The translations under genes were made by a program, and so were the position numbers. A DNA stretch of 64,000 nucleotides from Blastomyces gilchristii SLH14081 (taxonomy: Eukaryota; Ascomycota; Eurotiomycetes; Onygenales; Ajellomycetaceae): contig NW_003101667.1 in the NCBI RefSeq assembly GCF_000003855.2, forward strand, positions 35,012-99,011, read 5' to 3'. How positions within the stretch are numbered: the first letter of the stretch is position 1; each line of letters begins with the position of its first letter. The notes under the pieces are model-generated. The model worked only from the letters and a program-made list of their open reading frames with translations, did no database searches and was not told the origin of the DNA. Of this stretch, positions 46,599-59,429 are shown piece after piece.

Positions 46599-49526
46599 GA
46601 GAGAAGAGCATTTTCACTCATTTGTTTTTTACTCAGTTCAATATCAAATTGAATAATCTCATGACCTGATTCTGAGATCTTATTTAAATCAATAAACCAG
46701 TTTATAAGTCTTTTTTTAATTAGATTTTATGATATAAAAGTTAGATCTATAATAGATTTCTATTTCATATCTTTTCTAAAGAATGTTTATTGATCAGACT
46801 TATTAACTAAATCTATTAAATGCTTAAAAATTCATTTAATCAATTTATCTACTCTTACTGCTCTTCTGTATTCTGAATTTCAGCAGAAATGATGTGCATT
46901 GAAGTCTTCTACAAATATAGAGTTTTTAAAGAGAGATATATTGAAAAGTTCTCTGTTAATTGTTCAGATATTATTATTTTCTTTCAAAAACTTTTCATTA
47001 CAGATATTTATAAGTTGTATAGTATCACACTTATTCTCTTTATCTATAATATCACTCACTAGAATATCAGAGTCAGATATAATATCATATCTTAGATTAA
47101 ATTAATATCTTGATCTTTTTCTCTGATATATCACTACTCTTGATTTTATCTCAGATTTTTCAGATACAAAGTAGTAATAACTTGAATGAGAAATAATGTA
47201 GTTTTACTCAGCATCAAAGTTTGATTCTTAAGAAAGTATAAAATCAACTTTTTATTCAAATACAATCTGAAGATAAGGATAAATATAATTTGAGTTTCTA
47301 TTCACATTGTTTTAAATGAATATGATTTTTGAAGAATTTTTAAACTTTTTTTATTGTTTTTATTATATATTCATACTAAAAGAGAGTAGAAATAGAGTAG
47401 AATCAAATCACTATTATCAGATAGTAGATTATAACTATTTTAAAAAGCAGGAATTTCAACTACTTGCATTCTTTATAAATTATCAACAGAGTTATTTCTC
47501 AATTCTCTAATCTTAACAGATAGTTGAGAATTCAAATTCTGTTTATATTTAGCTGAAGAATTTGAGTTTGAGAATTTAGATAATTAAGAGTTTCTTCTTT
47601 TTAAGCTTACAGTTGTAAACTTACTGATTTGACTGTTATCTTCAGTTATAGATTGACTTTGAGCTTCTTCTTTTCTCTAGTTCTTTTGAATTCTTGAAGT
47701 AAATGTACATTCTTTTGAGCTAGATACATGCTTTTCTTTGCAGTTAGAGCATTTAAACAGAGTATATTAACATATTTCATCTCTTTTTGAGCATATTTCA
47801 TATTTATACTCACTAGTTTTGTGATCTTTAGCACAGAATTCACATTTTGAGTCTCTGAAACAAGAGACTGTAAAGTATTCTTATCTTTAACAGTTTGAAC
47901 ACTGTGTTTATGCTTTGAGATTCATTCTTGAGTCTTTGTATTCATGAACTCTTATTTTCAAATCTGTTACTCTCACTTCAAAGATTATTGATTATTCAAT
48001 TATCTTTATATACACTAGAACAGAGACATTTCTTCTGCTTTATCTGAACTTAATTGAATTTAGTCATACAGACTCTTTTCTCAGTTGAATAGAATTGTAT
48101 TCTTCTAATTCATTTTTAAGAAGTAGTATTTCTTCTTCACAGTCAAAAATTTGAACTGAAATATTATAATGAATAAATTTATCTAACTTTTCATTCCTTT
48201 CAGATAGAATTGTTATATTTAACAGAGATTCAATGACTAATTTTCAGATATTCTCATTCTCAATAAGGAATTTCACACTGAATTCAGATATTGTAGTTAG
48301 AATAATGAAATTTCTAAAGAAAGATGACTCAATTGAAGCTACAACTGATTTTTAAATTTTAATATCACTTATTAACTGAGAAAAGAACTGCTGATTAAAT
48401 TTAATTCTAATTTTGAAAATGAGATTTGAGTTCAGCTTGTTCTTCTGCAGAATCTCTCTATTTAAGACTTTAAGAATAAGTCTTCTATTTCTGAAGATTT
48501 GAATATTTTTCTCTTTTTACATTTTCTTCTCTTCTTTCTTATAAAGAGAAGTATGAGCATTTTTCTTCTAAGTACTTTCAGAATTTTGAGCAGATTTTAA
48601 GATAGCAGATTTAGAGACGGCAGATTCTGCTGCTTGAGTATATGTTTTTTTCTGATTTGAAGAAGAAAAAGAAGAAGAAGAGTCAGTGATTGTACTAGAA
48701 ATTTTCAATATTTTTTAAACTGTATTTGAAATTTCAAGCTTGAACTTAGTCATCTCCTGTAGTTGTTTAGTCTGAGTATGAAGAATTAACAGAACTTCTT
48801 CATTCATCTGAATCAGATACTGTGTTTCAAGGATTTTACTGACTTTTTTAAGTTCTTATATTTCAAGAACTTGTTATTTCTCTATTTCTTCTTTCTTTCT
48901 TCTCTTCAGAATTTCAATCTCAGGAATAGTATCTGAGAAAGCATCTTTTTCCACATCAACTGAGTGTATTTTTGAACTCATTTTACTCACTCAATGAAAA
49001 GTTGATCAGACTGTTTCAATTGAGAGATTTATCAGTCTATTTTCAATTGAAAAGTTGATCAGACTATTTCAAAAGAAGAATGAAAGACTTTTATATATAA
49101 AATATCTGATTTTTTTCACACTAGTTCAGTAACTAGATTAGATTTTTGAAGAGAATCTAATAAACTAAAATTGATTTTTAAGATAAATCAATAAAATCTT
49201 TACAATCTCTTTCTTAAGATATAGTGAGAAAAAGTATGATATCAATTGATAATAAATCAGATAATATAACAGTTTTTAAGAGAAAAACTGATAACAAATA
49301 AGTTAATTTTTTACAGAGAAATTGTTTAAAACTATTTAATTTTATTCTAAATCATTCAATTCTTCTCATACAACAAGTATGCAACTCAAATCAGTTAATA
49401 AAAAATGTAAAAAAGCACTAAGTATTAATAAAAGCTCTTCAGTCACTGAAGAAGTAATTCTTACTTAAAAGAATATGAAATTATGACAGAAAACAACTCT
49501 GTTTTTAATTCTTTGTAAGAATATTA
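46599..49526 (-). mobile_element. LINE R3, reversed, second part (endonuclease, ORF1, 5' leader)
   Basis: Continues leftward-reading LINE after GB-2: RT start, endonuclease (about 46800-47330), ORF1/ORF2 junction near 47520, ORF1 (47520-48980) and 5' leader (48990-49526) with two 53-bp units. The endonuclease region retains an E-D-F-N-A-like stretch near 46905, the D-F-N-A motif of APE-type endonucleases. ORF1 zinc region lies at 47646-47930. Many stops. The leader stops abruptly at 49526 against forward LINE C. Confidence 0.8.
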
Positions 49527-49529
49527 AGA

Positions 49530-49871
49530 ATGAATCTCAAAGCTCAAACACAGTGTTTAAACTGTGAAAGATATGCATACTTTGTAATCTCTTATTTTAG
49601 AGACTTAAAATGTGTATTCTGTGCTAGAGATTATAAACCTAGTGAGCATAAATGTGAAACATGCTTAAAAAGAGATGAAATATATCAGTACACTCTACTT
49701 GAATGCTCTAATTATAAAGAGAAATATGCATCTAGCTCAAAAGAATGTATATTTACTTCAAGAACTCAAAAGAACTCAAGAAAAGATGAAGCTCAAAGTC
49801 AATCTAGAACTGAAGAGAATACTCAAGTCAGTAAATCTACAACTGTAAGCTTAAAAAGAAGAAACTCTTAA
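49530..49871 (+). pseudogene. LINE C ORF1 C-terminal zinc-knuckle region
   Basis: A 113-codon open stretch with Cys-rich blocks: C-L-N-C-E-R-Y, C-V-F-C-A-R-D-Y, H-K-C-E-T-C, C-S-N-Y-K-E-K-Y, ending in a Ser/Thr/Lys-rich tail. It corresponds to the nucleic-acid-binding half of Tad1-like ORF1. Some zinc ligands have become Tyr. It is truncated at the N-terminus by the junction with reversed LINE R3. Confidence 0.75.
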
Positions 49872-50149
49872 CTAATTAAATCTTCAAACTCTAATTCTTC
49901 AGCTAAATGTAAATAGAATTTGAATTCTCAAACTTCTATTAAGATTAGAGAATTGAGAAATAACTCTGATAATAAACTAGATAGAATGCAAGCAGTTGAG
50001 ATTCCTGCTTTTTAAAATAGTTATAATCTACTATCTGATGATAGTGATTAGATTCTACTCTATCTCTATTCTCTTTTAGTATGAATATATAACAAAAATA
50101 ATAAAAAAAGTTTAAACACTCTTCAAAAATCATATTTATTCAAAATAAT

Positions 50150-50900
50150 GTGAATAGAAACTCAAATTGTATTTATTCTTATCTTTAAATTACATTTGAA
50201 TAAAAAGTTGATTTTATACTTCTTCAGAAACTGAATTTTGATGCTGAGTAAAAATACATTATATCTCATTCAAGCTTCTACTGCTTTCTATGTTAAAAGT
50301 CTGAGATAAAGTCAAGAGTAGAGATCTATGAAAGAAAGAGATCAAGATATTAATTTAATCTAAGATTTAATATCATGTCTGACTCTGATATTCTGATGAG
50401 TGATATTATAGACAAAGAGAATGAGTTTGATACTATACAGCTCATAAATATCTATAATAAAAAGTCATTGAAGAAAAATAACAATGTCTGAACAATTAAT
50501 AGAGGATTTTTGAATATAACTCTGTTAAGAAACTCTATAATTATAGAAGATTTTAATGCATATCATCTCTGATAAAATTCAGAATATAAAAGAGCAGTGA
50601 GAGTAGATAATCTAGTTAAATAAATCTTTGAGCATTCAATAGATCTAGTTAACAAGTCTGATCAACAAACATTCTTTAGAAAAGATATGAAACAGAAATC
50701 TATTATAGATCTAATCTTCATATTATAAAATCTAATTCAAAAAAGACTTATAAACTGATTTATGAATTCAAATGAGACATCAGAATCAGATCATGAGATT
50801 ATTTAATTTAATATTGAACTGAGTGAAAAATAAATGAGTGAAAACCGTCTTCTCTTTAATCAGTATAACTTTGAAAAGGCTGATTGAAAAGCAGTTAAAG
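50150..50900 (+). pseudogene. LINE C endonuclease region
   Basis: Between ORF1 and RT, the frame carries an I-I-E-D-F-N-A-Y-H stretch near 50535-50565, matching the G-D-F-N-A-H-H motif of APE-type LINE endonucleases, then S-E-Y and a D-L-V-N block. It would nick the target DNA. Numerous TGA and TAA stops. Confidence 0.65.
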
Positions 50901-50999
50901 AAAGTATATAACTGTTAAAATCTGAAAAGTAGAGTGAGCTATATTGAAATCTCAGTCAAGATATCTCAAATGAAATACTTGAGAATAGAGTAAAGCTTA

Positions 51000-53900
51000 T
51001 TACAGCTATTATTCTAATAAGTGTTAGAGATAATATTTCAAAGAAAAAGTCTTCTGAGTATTTCAAATCTTGATGAAATGAGAATGTCATATCTAAAAGA
51101 AAACAATTAGCTACTGCTAGAAGAGATTGAAAGAATTATGTAATATCTAATAAACAGTTCAAAGCTGTTAGAAATGAATATTTTTCAGATATTAAAAGAG
51201 CTAAAACAGACTGCTGGAATAAATTTCTTGAAGAAGCATAAGAAAAGAAAGTTTTTAAAGCATTCAACTACACTAAAACAAGAAGTGTAGCAAAACTTTC
51301 AACCTTAGAATATGAGTTTCAGAATAAATCATATACAGTAAATTCTTTTGAGAAAAAATGTCAAGCTTTCATGAGAATTCTCTTTCAAAACTCATCAGAT
51401 TCAGATTCAGAGAAAGAGAATATATCACTTCATAACTATATTAATGAAAATGAATGAGAATGGCCTGAACTTACATAGAATGAATTAGAGTCAGCTATCT
51501 TCTCAAGTTCAATTAAAACTGCTACAGAGCTGATTCAATCAATCACTTGATCATTTAAAATACATGTTTCTACTTAAAGAATAAGTATTTTGAGCTCTTT
51601 TTCATTCTCTTGAAAAATGAGTATTATTCTGAATACTGGAGAGAAGTCACTGAAGTTATCCTTATAAAATCTAATAGAAAAGCATTAATTTCTAAGTCAT
51701 ATAGAGTAATATCTCTATTGAACTGTCTAGAAAAGATTTCAGAAAAGATAATAGCTACTCAACTATCTTTTATAAACTCTATTAATGATTCTCTTCTATT
51801 TAATGAATAAATGAGAGATAGAAAACACAATTAACACTGTTCTCTCAGTTATTTGTAACATTCAAATAGCAAAGTATGAAGATCTGATGTCAACTGCAGT
51901 TTTTATTGATATAGATGATACATTTAATCATATTTCAAAGTCAAATTTAATTCAGACTTTGAAGATATTAAAAATGCCACTTTCTCTAATAAAATGAGTT
52001 AACTGTTTTATATCTAAAAGAATTATACAACTATTCTTTGATGAAGTGAAATAAGACAAGACTGAGATAAAAATAGAAGTACTGTAAGAATCTTCAATCT
52101 TACTCATTTTATTTGTAACATACACTGCATATCTATTTAAGAATAGAGATATGAAAATAATAAGGTCTTCAAGTTATATGAATGATATCAATCTAGTATA
52201 CAGTTCAAAAACAATCAAAGAGAATTTAGAAGTGATTGAAAAAGTAGTAAAGAAAATCTTTGTTAGAGCAGATATCAATCAAATTCAATTTAATATAAAT
52301 AAAACTGAGTTAATTCATTTCTTTTCTAGATTCAATGAGAAAGAACTATGTCTAACTCTTTTAAATAGAGAGATTAAACCCAGTTTGAATGTCAAATGAT
52401 TAGAAGTATGATTTAACTTCAAGTCAAATTTTAAATATTATATTCAATAAAGAACTATCAAGGCAGAAAGACTATTGAATAGCATAATCAGACTATCAAA
52501 TACAGAGAGAGATCTATTCTTCCAGGCTATGAGACAGTTATATAGAGTCTGTATCATCTCAGTAGCTGATTATGAAGTTCAATTTTGATGAAATAATGAA
52601 GAGAATTTCACTGAACTCTTTCAAAGTTTGTAAAACAGAGCTTGGAGAAGAATTCTTAGAGCATTCAAATCATCTTCTATTAAAGCAATGAAAATTAAAG
52701 CTTCAATTCTCTCTTCTACTATTAGATTTGAAAAGACCTGTATAAACTATACTTTGAGAGTTATAAAGATGAGCTTAAATTATATAATCAGAGAAAGAGT
52801 CTCTTCTTCATTTTCATCAATTAACTCTGAAAATGAACTGAATTGAAATAGATTTCTTAATTGAAATGAAAATAATTCTTCAAAGAAAATACTCTCTTGA
52901 CTATACAGTCTATACTCACTGCTTAAAAATCAATTTTCTTTATTAAATGTTGAAAAAGTTAATCATGAGAAGATATCTCTCTGAAGAGAAAAACTTGAAT
53001 CTCTTATACACTTGTAAATAAGTGAACTATCTAAAGAGAGAGAATATGAACAGTATTTGAAAATAATTTCTACAATTAATATAAAAGACTCTATTCTGAT
53101 TTATTCAGATGACTCAAAAAATGAGAATTTGAATAGATTAGACACAGACATTGCTTATACTGAAGATAATATTAATTTTATCTCAAATTCCTGAAATTTA
53201 GACTGTGAATCTGAAGTCTTTGATGCTGAACTATTTATAATAGTGAAAGCTTTCAAACTTATTAAAATAAAATCTCATAAAAGAGAAAATAGTTTAAAAG
53301 AGATATGAATATTCTCTGATAGTCAAGCTGCTTTAAAAAGACTTAGAAATAGTCAGATTCATAATGATCAAATGAATCTTGAACTGATTTTAAACTCTGT
53401 TTTGAAAATTCAAAAGAGAAGAATATTAAAACTGATAATTTATCTACACTGAGTTTCTACTCATATGAATATTCATGACAATGAATTAACTGATTCAGCT
53501 GTAAAAAAGAGTTCAGAATTAAACAGATCTATTTAAAAAATAGTGTCCTGGTCTTTTATAAAGAGAAAGATAAAAGAATCTTGTTTAGATAAGTGAAATA
53601 AAAGCTGACAGAAACAAAAGAAGAGTATACATTATTCAAGATTTGAAATAAAACTTAAGTGAAAATCTTGTTCAATTAAATGTAAAAAGAAAATATTCTT
53701 ATCTATAATTCAGCTGAAACTAGGATATGATTATTTCAAATCTTATATACAAAGATTTGATGATAGATTTAATTCAATAGAATGCTCATTCTGCAATGTA
53801 AATAAAAATCCTGAGTTTATTGTAATACACTATACATTATACAATAGTCTCAGAGTCAGATTGAAAGAGAAGTATGATCTAAATCAATTAAATATGAGAT

Positions 53901-54028
53901 TCTTATTCTCAACTGAGACAGGAATTAAATACTTAATAGACTTTCTATCAGAAACTCAAGCACCTATAAGAAAATGACTAAATTCAGAAATATCTGAATA
54001 TGAAGAGGAGGAAATTGATCAGATATAG
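51000..54028 (+). pseudogene. LINE C RT / RNase H / CCHC
   Basis: Follows LINE A residue by residue. The RT box near 52174 reads Y-M-N-D, so the catalytic site is lost. A two-base deletion near 51525 disrupts the G-P-D-S-I region. Open pieces at 51610-51810 and 52151-52399. RNase H lies around 53095-53520. The C-terminal motif C-S-F-C is present near 53783, but the following His and Cys are altered (F-I-V-I-H-Y). Confidence 0.82.
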
Positions 54029-54397
54029 TCTGTTAAAACAGCTATATACTATCTTTTAATAATTTGTTTTATTACAGTCTCTCTTTACTTTATTTTTTCT
54101 TTCTATTCTTTTCTATCTATCTATTTAATGTGTCTATCTTTAAGACTGTGTTCTCTTTTCTTTTGTCATGATATTGTCAAATGATTTCAAAGTATCAGAA
54201 GATGTTAAAATACTGCAATTTGTAAACAGTTTTTGTACTCTGAGCTGAAATTTTCTGATTTTATATATCTGAAATTGATGAATGTATAATAGTTAACTTT
54301 ATAGATATAGGAAAAACCCTGAGAACTAAAAGTTCTCAGGTAGATGTCATAGTCTCTGACTGTATACATCTATAATTGAAGAATAATAATAATAATT

Positions 54398-54607
54398 ACA
54401 TCATGGTCACGTGGGCGTGACTGGATCTGATGGGGGAGAATGTGATTCGGAAGAATGTATGACCGCCGGATACTAACGCGGCCGCTTCCAAACATGCTTA
54501 CGAATGTAAAGGGGTCATAGCGGCCACTAATTAATTCAGTATAATGTATATAAGAAGCCGGCGTACGCCTGTAATCATACGCTGGCTTAAGCAACCTTTG
54601 AATCACA
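54398..54607 (+). mobile_element. GB 3' terminus: polypurine tract plus LTR
   Basis: Positions 54398-54440 match the last bases of GB interior, ending in TGGGGGAGAA (54431-54440), and 54441-54607 is a 167-bp LTR, TG to CA, with TATATAAG near 54550. It is the least mutated GB LTR, CpG-rich between two decayed LINEs. The rest of this GB copy is absent. Confidence 0.9.
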
Positions 54608-55072
54608 TATTCATACTAAAAGAGAGTAGGATAGAGTAGAATATAAGCACTATTATCAGATAGTAGATTATAACTATTTTGAAAAGCAGGAATTTCAACT
54701 ACTCGCATTCTTTCTAGTTTATTAACTGAGTCATTTCTCAATTCTCTAATGTTAACAGGTGTTTAAGAATTGAAATTCTGTTTATATTTAGCTGGAGAAT
54801 TTGAGTTTGAGAATTTAGATAATTGAGAGTTTCTTCTTTTTAAGCTTGCAGTTGCAGATTTACTGGCTTGACTGTTATCTTCAGTTTTAGATTGACTTTG
54901 AGCTTCTTCTTTTCTCCAGTTCTTTTGAATTCTTGAAGCAAATGTGCATTCTTTTGAGCTAGATGTATGCTTTTCTTTGCAGTTAGAGTATTTAAACAGA
55001 GTATGTTGATATATTTCATCTCTTTTTAAGTATATTTCACATTTATGCTCACTAGTTTTATGATCTTTAGTC
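54608..55072 (-). mobile_element. LINE D, inverted 5' segment
   Basis: Reversed LINE from the ORF1/ORF2 junction into the ORF1 zinc region, parallel to 47377-47835. It changes directly at about 55072 to forward RT sequence. The arrangement matches a 5' inversion. Confidence 0.72.
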
Positions 55073-57468
55073 TAAAAGAATTATACAACTATTCTTTGAT
55101 GAAATGAAACAAGATAAGACTGAGATTAAAATAGAAGTACTGTAACAATCTTCAATATCACCTGGTTTATTTGCAATATACACTGCATATCTATTCAAGA
55201 ACAGAGAAATGAAAATTGTGAGATCTTCAAGTTATGTAGATAATATTGATCTAGTCTACAGTTCAAAAACAATCAAAGAGAATTTAGAAGTGATTCAAAA
55301 AGCAGTAAAGAAAATCTTTGTTAGAGCAGATATCAATCTAATTCAATTTAATATGAATAAAACTGAGTTAATTCACTTTTTTTCCAGATTCAATGAGAAA
55401 TAACTAAGTATCACTCTTTTGAATCAAGAGATTAAACTCAGTTTGAATGTCAAATTGCTAGATGTATAGTTAAACTTCAAGTTGAATTTTAAATATTATA
55501 TTCAATAACAAACTATCAAGACAGAGAGACTACTGAATAGTATAGTCAGACTATCAAATACAGAGAGAGATCTATTCTTCCAGACTATGAGACAGTTATA
55601 TATAGTCTGTATCATCTCAGTGACTGATTATGAAGTTCAAGTTTGATAGAATAATCAAGAAAATTTCACTGAACTCTTTCAAAGTCTGTAAAACAGAGCT
55701 TTGAAAAGAATTCTGAAAGCATTTAAATTATCTTCTATTAAAGCAATGAAAATTGAAGCTTCAATTTCTTCTTCTGCTATTCAACTTGAAAAGATCTGTA
55801 TAAACTATGCTCTGAGAGTTATAAAGCTGAGCTTAAATTATATAATCTGAGAAAGAGTCTCTTCTTTATTTTTATTAATTAACTCAGAAAATGAACTGAA
55901 TTGAAATAGATTGCTTGATTGAAATGAAAATAATTCTTCAAAGAAAATACTCTCTCAACTATATAGACTATATTCACTGATTAAAAATGAATTTTCTTCA
56001 TTAAATATTGAAAAAGTTGATGATGAGAAGATATCTCTCTGAAGAGAAAAGCTTGAATCTCTCATAGACTTGTAAATAAGTAAACTATCTAAAGAGAGAG
56101 AATATGAACAGCATTTGAAGAGATTTTCTATAATTAATATAAAAGACTCCATTCTGATTTATTCAGATGACTCAAAAAATGAGAATTTAAATAGATTAAG
56201 TACAGAAATTGCTTATACTGAAGATAATATCAAGTTTCTCTCAGATTTCTGAAATTTAGGCTGTGAATCTGAAGTATTTGATGCTGAACTATTTACAATG
56301 ATGAAAGCTTTCAAACTCATTGAAATAAAACCTCATAAAAGAGCAAATAGTTTGAAAGAGATATGAATATTCCCTGATAATCAAGCTGCTTTAAAAAGAC
56401 TTAGAAATAGTCAGATTTATAATGATCAAATGAATCTTGAACTGATTTTAAACTCTGTTTTGAAAATTCAAAAGAGAAGAACATCAAAACTGATAATTCA
56501 TCTGCACTGAGTTTCTACTCATATAAATATTCATGACAATGAATTGACTGATTCAGCTGTAAAAAAGAGTTCAGAATTAATCAGATCTATTCAAAAAATA
56601 GTGTCCTGGTCTTTTATATAGACAAAGATAAAAGAATCTTGTTTAGACAAGTGAAATGAAAGCTGGGAGAAATAAAAGAAGAGTATACATTATTCAAGAT
56701 TTGAAACAAAACTCAAGTGAAAATCTTGTTCAATTAAATGTAAAAAGAAAATATTCTTATCTATAATTCAGCTGAAACTAGGATATGATTATTTCAAATC
56801 TTATATACAAAGATTTGATGATAGATTTAATTCAATAGAATGCTCATTCTGCAATGTAAATAAAAATCCTGAGTCTATTGTAATACACTGTACATTATAC
56901 AATAGTCTCAGAGTCAGATTGAAAGAGAAGTATGATCTAAATCAATTAAATATGAGATTCTTATTCTCAACTGAGACAGGAATTAAATACTTCATAGACT
57001 TTCTATCAGAAACTCAAGCATCTACAAGAAAATGACTAAATTCAGAAATATCTGAATATGAAGAAGAGAAAGTTGATCAGATATATTCTGTTAAAACAGC
57101 TATATACTATCTTTTAATAATTTATTTTATTATAGTCTCTCTTTACTTTACTTTTTTCTTTCTATCCTTTTCTATCTATTTATTTAATGTGTCTATTTTT
57201 AAGACTATGTTCTCTTTTCTTTTATCATGATATTATCAAATGATTTCAAAGTATTAGAAGATGTTAAAATACAGCAATTTATAAACAGTTTTTATATTCT
57301 GAGCTGGAATTTTCTGATTTTACATATCTGAAATTGGTAAATGTATAATAGTTGACTTTATAGATATAGGAAAAACTCTGAGAACTAAAAGTTCTCAGAT
57401 AGATGTCATAGTCTCTGACTGCATACATCTATAATTGAAGAATAATAATAATAATAATAATAATCTTC
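55073..57468 (+). mobile_element. LINE D, forward 3' part
   Basis: Begins in mid-RT (homologous to about 52012 of LINE C) and runs to the hairpins (57378-57430) and a TAA tail. The catalytic box near 55231 reads Y-V-D-N. RNase H and C-S-F-C regions are recognisable (about 56155-56890). Heavily interrupted by stops. Confidence 0.85.
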
Positions 57469-57943
57469 TTAACTGACTTCTGACTGACAACTGCCAGGAA
57501 TTATAGAAGAAGATAATGAACTTGAATGAGAAATTAAAGATAGTCTCAATGAGAGACCCTGCAGCTGCAGCTGATAATATCTTGTAAAATAAGTCAGTTA
57601 TAATTATCTGATCTGAACTCTGAGCTCTGTGTTATCTGAAACAGTAGCTCTCAACTGATGAGAACTACACACTCATAATTTCATCTCACTTCTAGAAAAG
57701 AAGAAGTTAATGTAGCAGGCTACATCTGATTGATAGATTATTTCATTACACTTCATAGATTTCTGCTGAAAGCTCTGATTCTCAGTCACTGATCTTCAGC
57801 TGAGAAACTCACAGAGTTTCTATTCTTCTACTCTGAAGCTTCACCTTGTACATCTATAAATATTCACTTCAATCACTGATTCTCACACTTTCTCTTTTAT
57901 TTTCCTTCTCTAATGTTTTCCACTTTTATTATACAAGACCTAT
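57469..57943 (+). mobile_element. GA-3: 3' end fragment of a GA element
   Basis: Starts in the C-terminal pol region, runs through a decayed chromodomain (about 57500-57690; E-D-N-E-L-E, a stop, E-I-K-D-S-L-N-E-R-P) and into an LTR beginning at 57711, which is cut at 57943 by the copia LTR. This GA LTR is a diverged type with an internal segment missing, like that of the solo LTR at 58526. Confidence 0.8.
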
Positions 57944-58916
57944 TGTAACGTGGCGGAACAGAAGCAGTGGCTAGTCAGCGGCGTCACATAGAGGTAGTTA
58001 TCTGAGAAGCTGTATAAGTGAGCTTAACTATCTAGTTAAATAGCGAGCTCGTGAGCTACAGAGTTATTATGAGAATATCACAAATATAGTACTTAGTATA
58101 CTAAGAAGATTGTATGAGAAATGGAGTAACTCTCATATATATTATCTGTAGAAGAAAATGAATCACTGACTTCTTTGATGAGAAGTCAGCATCTAGCTAT
58201 TCTATATAGATAATGATCAGATACTCTTCTTCTATTCTAGAAGTGAGAATAGCCAGAGTGATACGTCAGCGGCGTCTCACTGCAATGAAACAGTAATCTG
58301 CTGACCTTGTATAGAAGCGGGGTTCTTATATTTATAAATTGATTCTTTCTATATTATATCTGAATGATGTTATGGCAGGAAAAAGAGGTTATACACTACT
58401 GAACGCCATCAACATTATATTACTACAATATTTCTCATTATTATCAGCTTACTACAACACTTGTTTAATACTCGCTTATACTAGCTCTCTTGACTCCCAT
58501 ATTAGTTTTACTATAAATAGCTCTATGTGGCGGGCTGCGCCCGATCAATCATATAGACTATTCCATTACACTTCACAGATTCCGCCGGAAGCTCTGATCC
58601 TCAGTCGCTGATCCTCAGTTGAAAAACTCATGGAACTTCTATTCTTCCGCCCTGAAGCTCCACTGTGTATGCATATAAATATTCACTCTGATCACTGATT
58701 CCTGCACCTTCTCTTTCTTTCCTTCTCTAATGTTTTCCACTTTTGTATTGTAAGACCTATATATTATATCAATCTATTCGGCGTAGGCCCCTTACACTCT
58801 ATTCTTTGTATAAAATAGATATAATAGATAGTGTATGAATAATATAACAAGCAGATCTTAATACATATAAGATTCATATGTCTTTAACATATTCATCTGT
58901 GAGACTCATTTCAACA
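57944..58916 (+). repeat. copia 5' LTR (split by a GA solo LTR)
   Basis: Begins TGTAACGTGGCGG and ends TTTCAACA; about 697 bp after removing the solo LTR and its duplication. Placement of the end is fixed by the primer site that follows. Much of it retains CpG. Confidence 0.75.
58526..58796 (+). repeat. GA solo LTR
   Basis: 271 bp, TGTGGCGGGCTG to CCCCTTACA, flanked by perfect CTCTA at 58521-58525 and 58797-58801. It has no internal sequence, the usual product of recombination between two LTRs. Little mutated. It is a shorter LTR subtype than GA-1 and GA-2. Confidence 0.93.
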
Positions 58917-58934
58917 GTTATGAGCCCGGTAAGC
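58917..58934 (+). promoter_or_regulatory. copia primer-binding site (half initiator tRNA-Met type)
   Basis: GTTATGAGCCCGGTAAGC starts immediately after the LTR. TTATGAGCCC is complementary to the anticodon loop and stem region of initiator tRNA-Met, the priming mode of copia-like elements that use a tRNA half-molecule. Match beyond about 12 bases cannot be judged without the host tRNA. Confidence 0.7.
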
Positions 58935-59340
58935 AGCATCTGAAGAGAAGCATAATACACTGATCTCAATTCTCATTCAAATTTGACAACAATCATTCAA
59001 ACTGAGAAGATTGATTCTTATTTGTATACAGTCTGAACTACTTGACTGTTATACACTGAATTCTGGTAAGCAGCATCTGAAGAGAAGTATGATACACCGA
59101 TTTGAATTCTCATTTAAACTGATAACTATCATTCAAACTGATACAATTGATCCTCATTTGTATAGGGTCCGAACTACTCAACTGTAATACCTGATTCCCG
59201 ATAAGCAGCATCTGAAGAGAAGCGTGATACACTGATCTCAATTCTCATTTAAACTGAGATGATTGATCACTGATTTCAATTCTCATTTAAACTGATAACT
59301 ATCATTTGAACTGAGACAATAGATTCTCACTTATATATGT
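58928..59340 (+). repeat. ~140-bp tandem repeats in copia leader
   Basis: Three units beginning (G)GTAAGCAGCATCTGAAG at 58928, 59065 and 59210 (periods 137 and 145), followed by an extra partial unit. Each contains ATACACTGATCTCAATTCTC-type and AAACTGA-type blocks. The unit start overlaps the distal part of the primer site. Confidence 0.85.
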
Positions 59341-59429
59341 TTTAAAATTCTTAACTGTTATATACTCTGAATTCTGATCATATTCTCAAATACTTGAACT
59401 GATTTCTCAATTCATTTAATATAACTGAT

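Larger units (their letters stand above)
49527..54397 (+). mobile_element. LINE C, from ORF1 zinc region to TAA tail
   Basis: Longest forward LINE in the window, missing only the 5' leader and ORF1 N-terminus. It ends with both hairpins (54318-54375) and a short TAA run, followed by a GB 3' end. Confidence 0.88.

Noticed and set aside
58928..59340. CRISPR-like array
   Set aside because: Only three degenerate ~140-bp direct repeats with no spacers of constant length; they lie in a retrotransposon leader.
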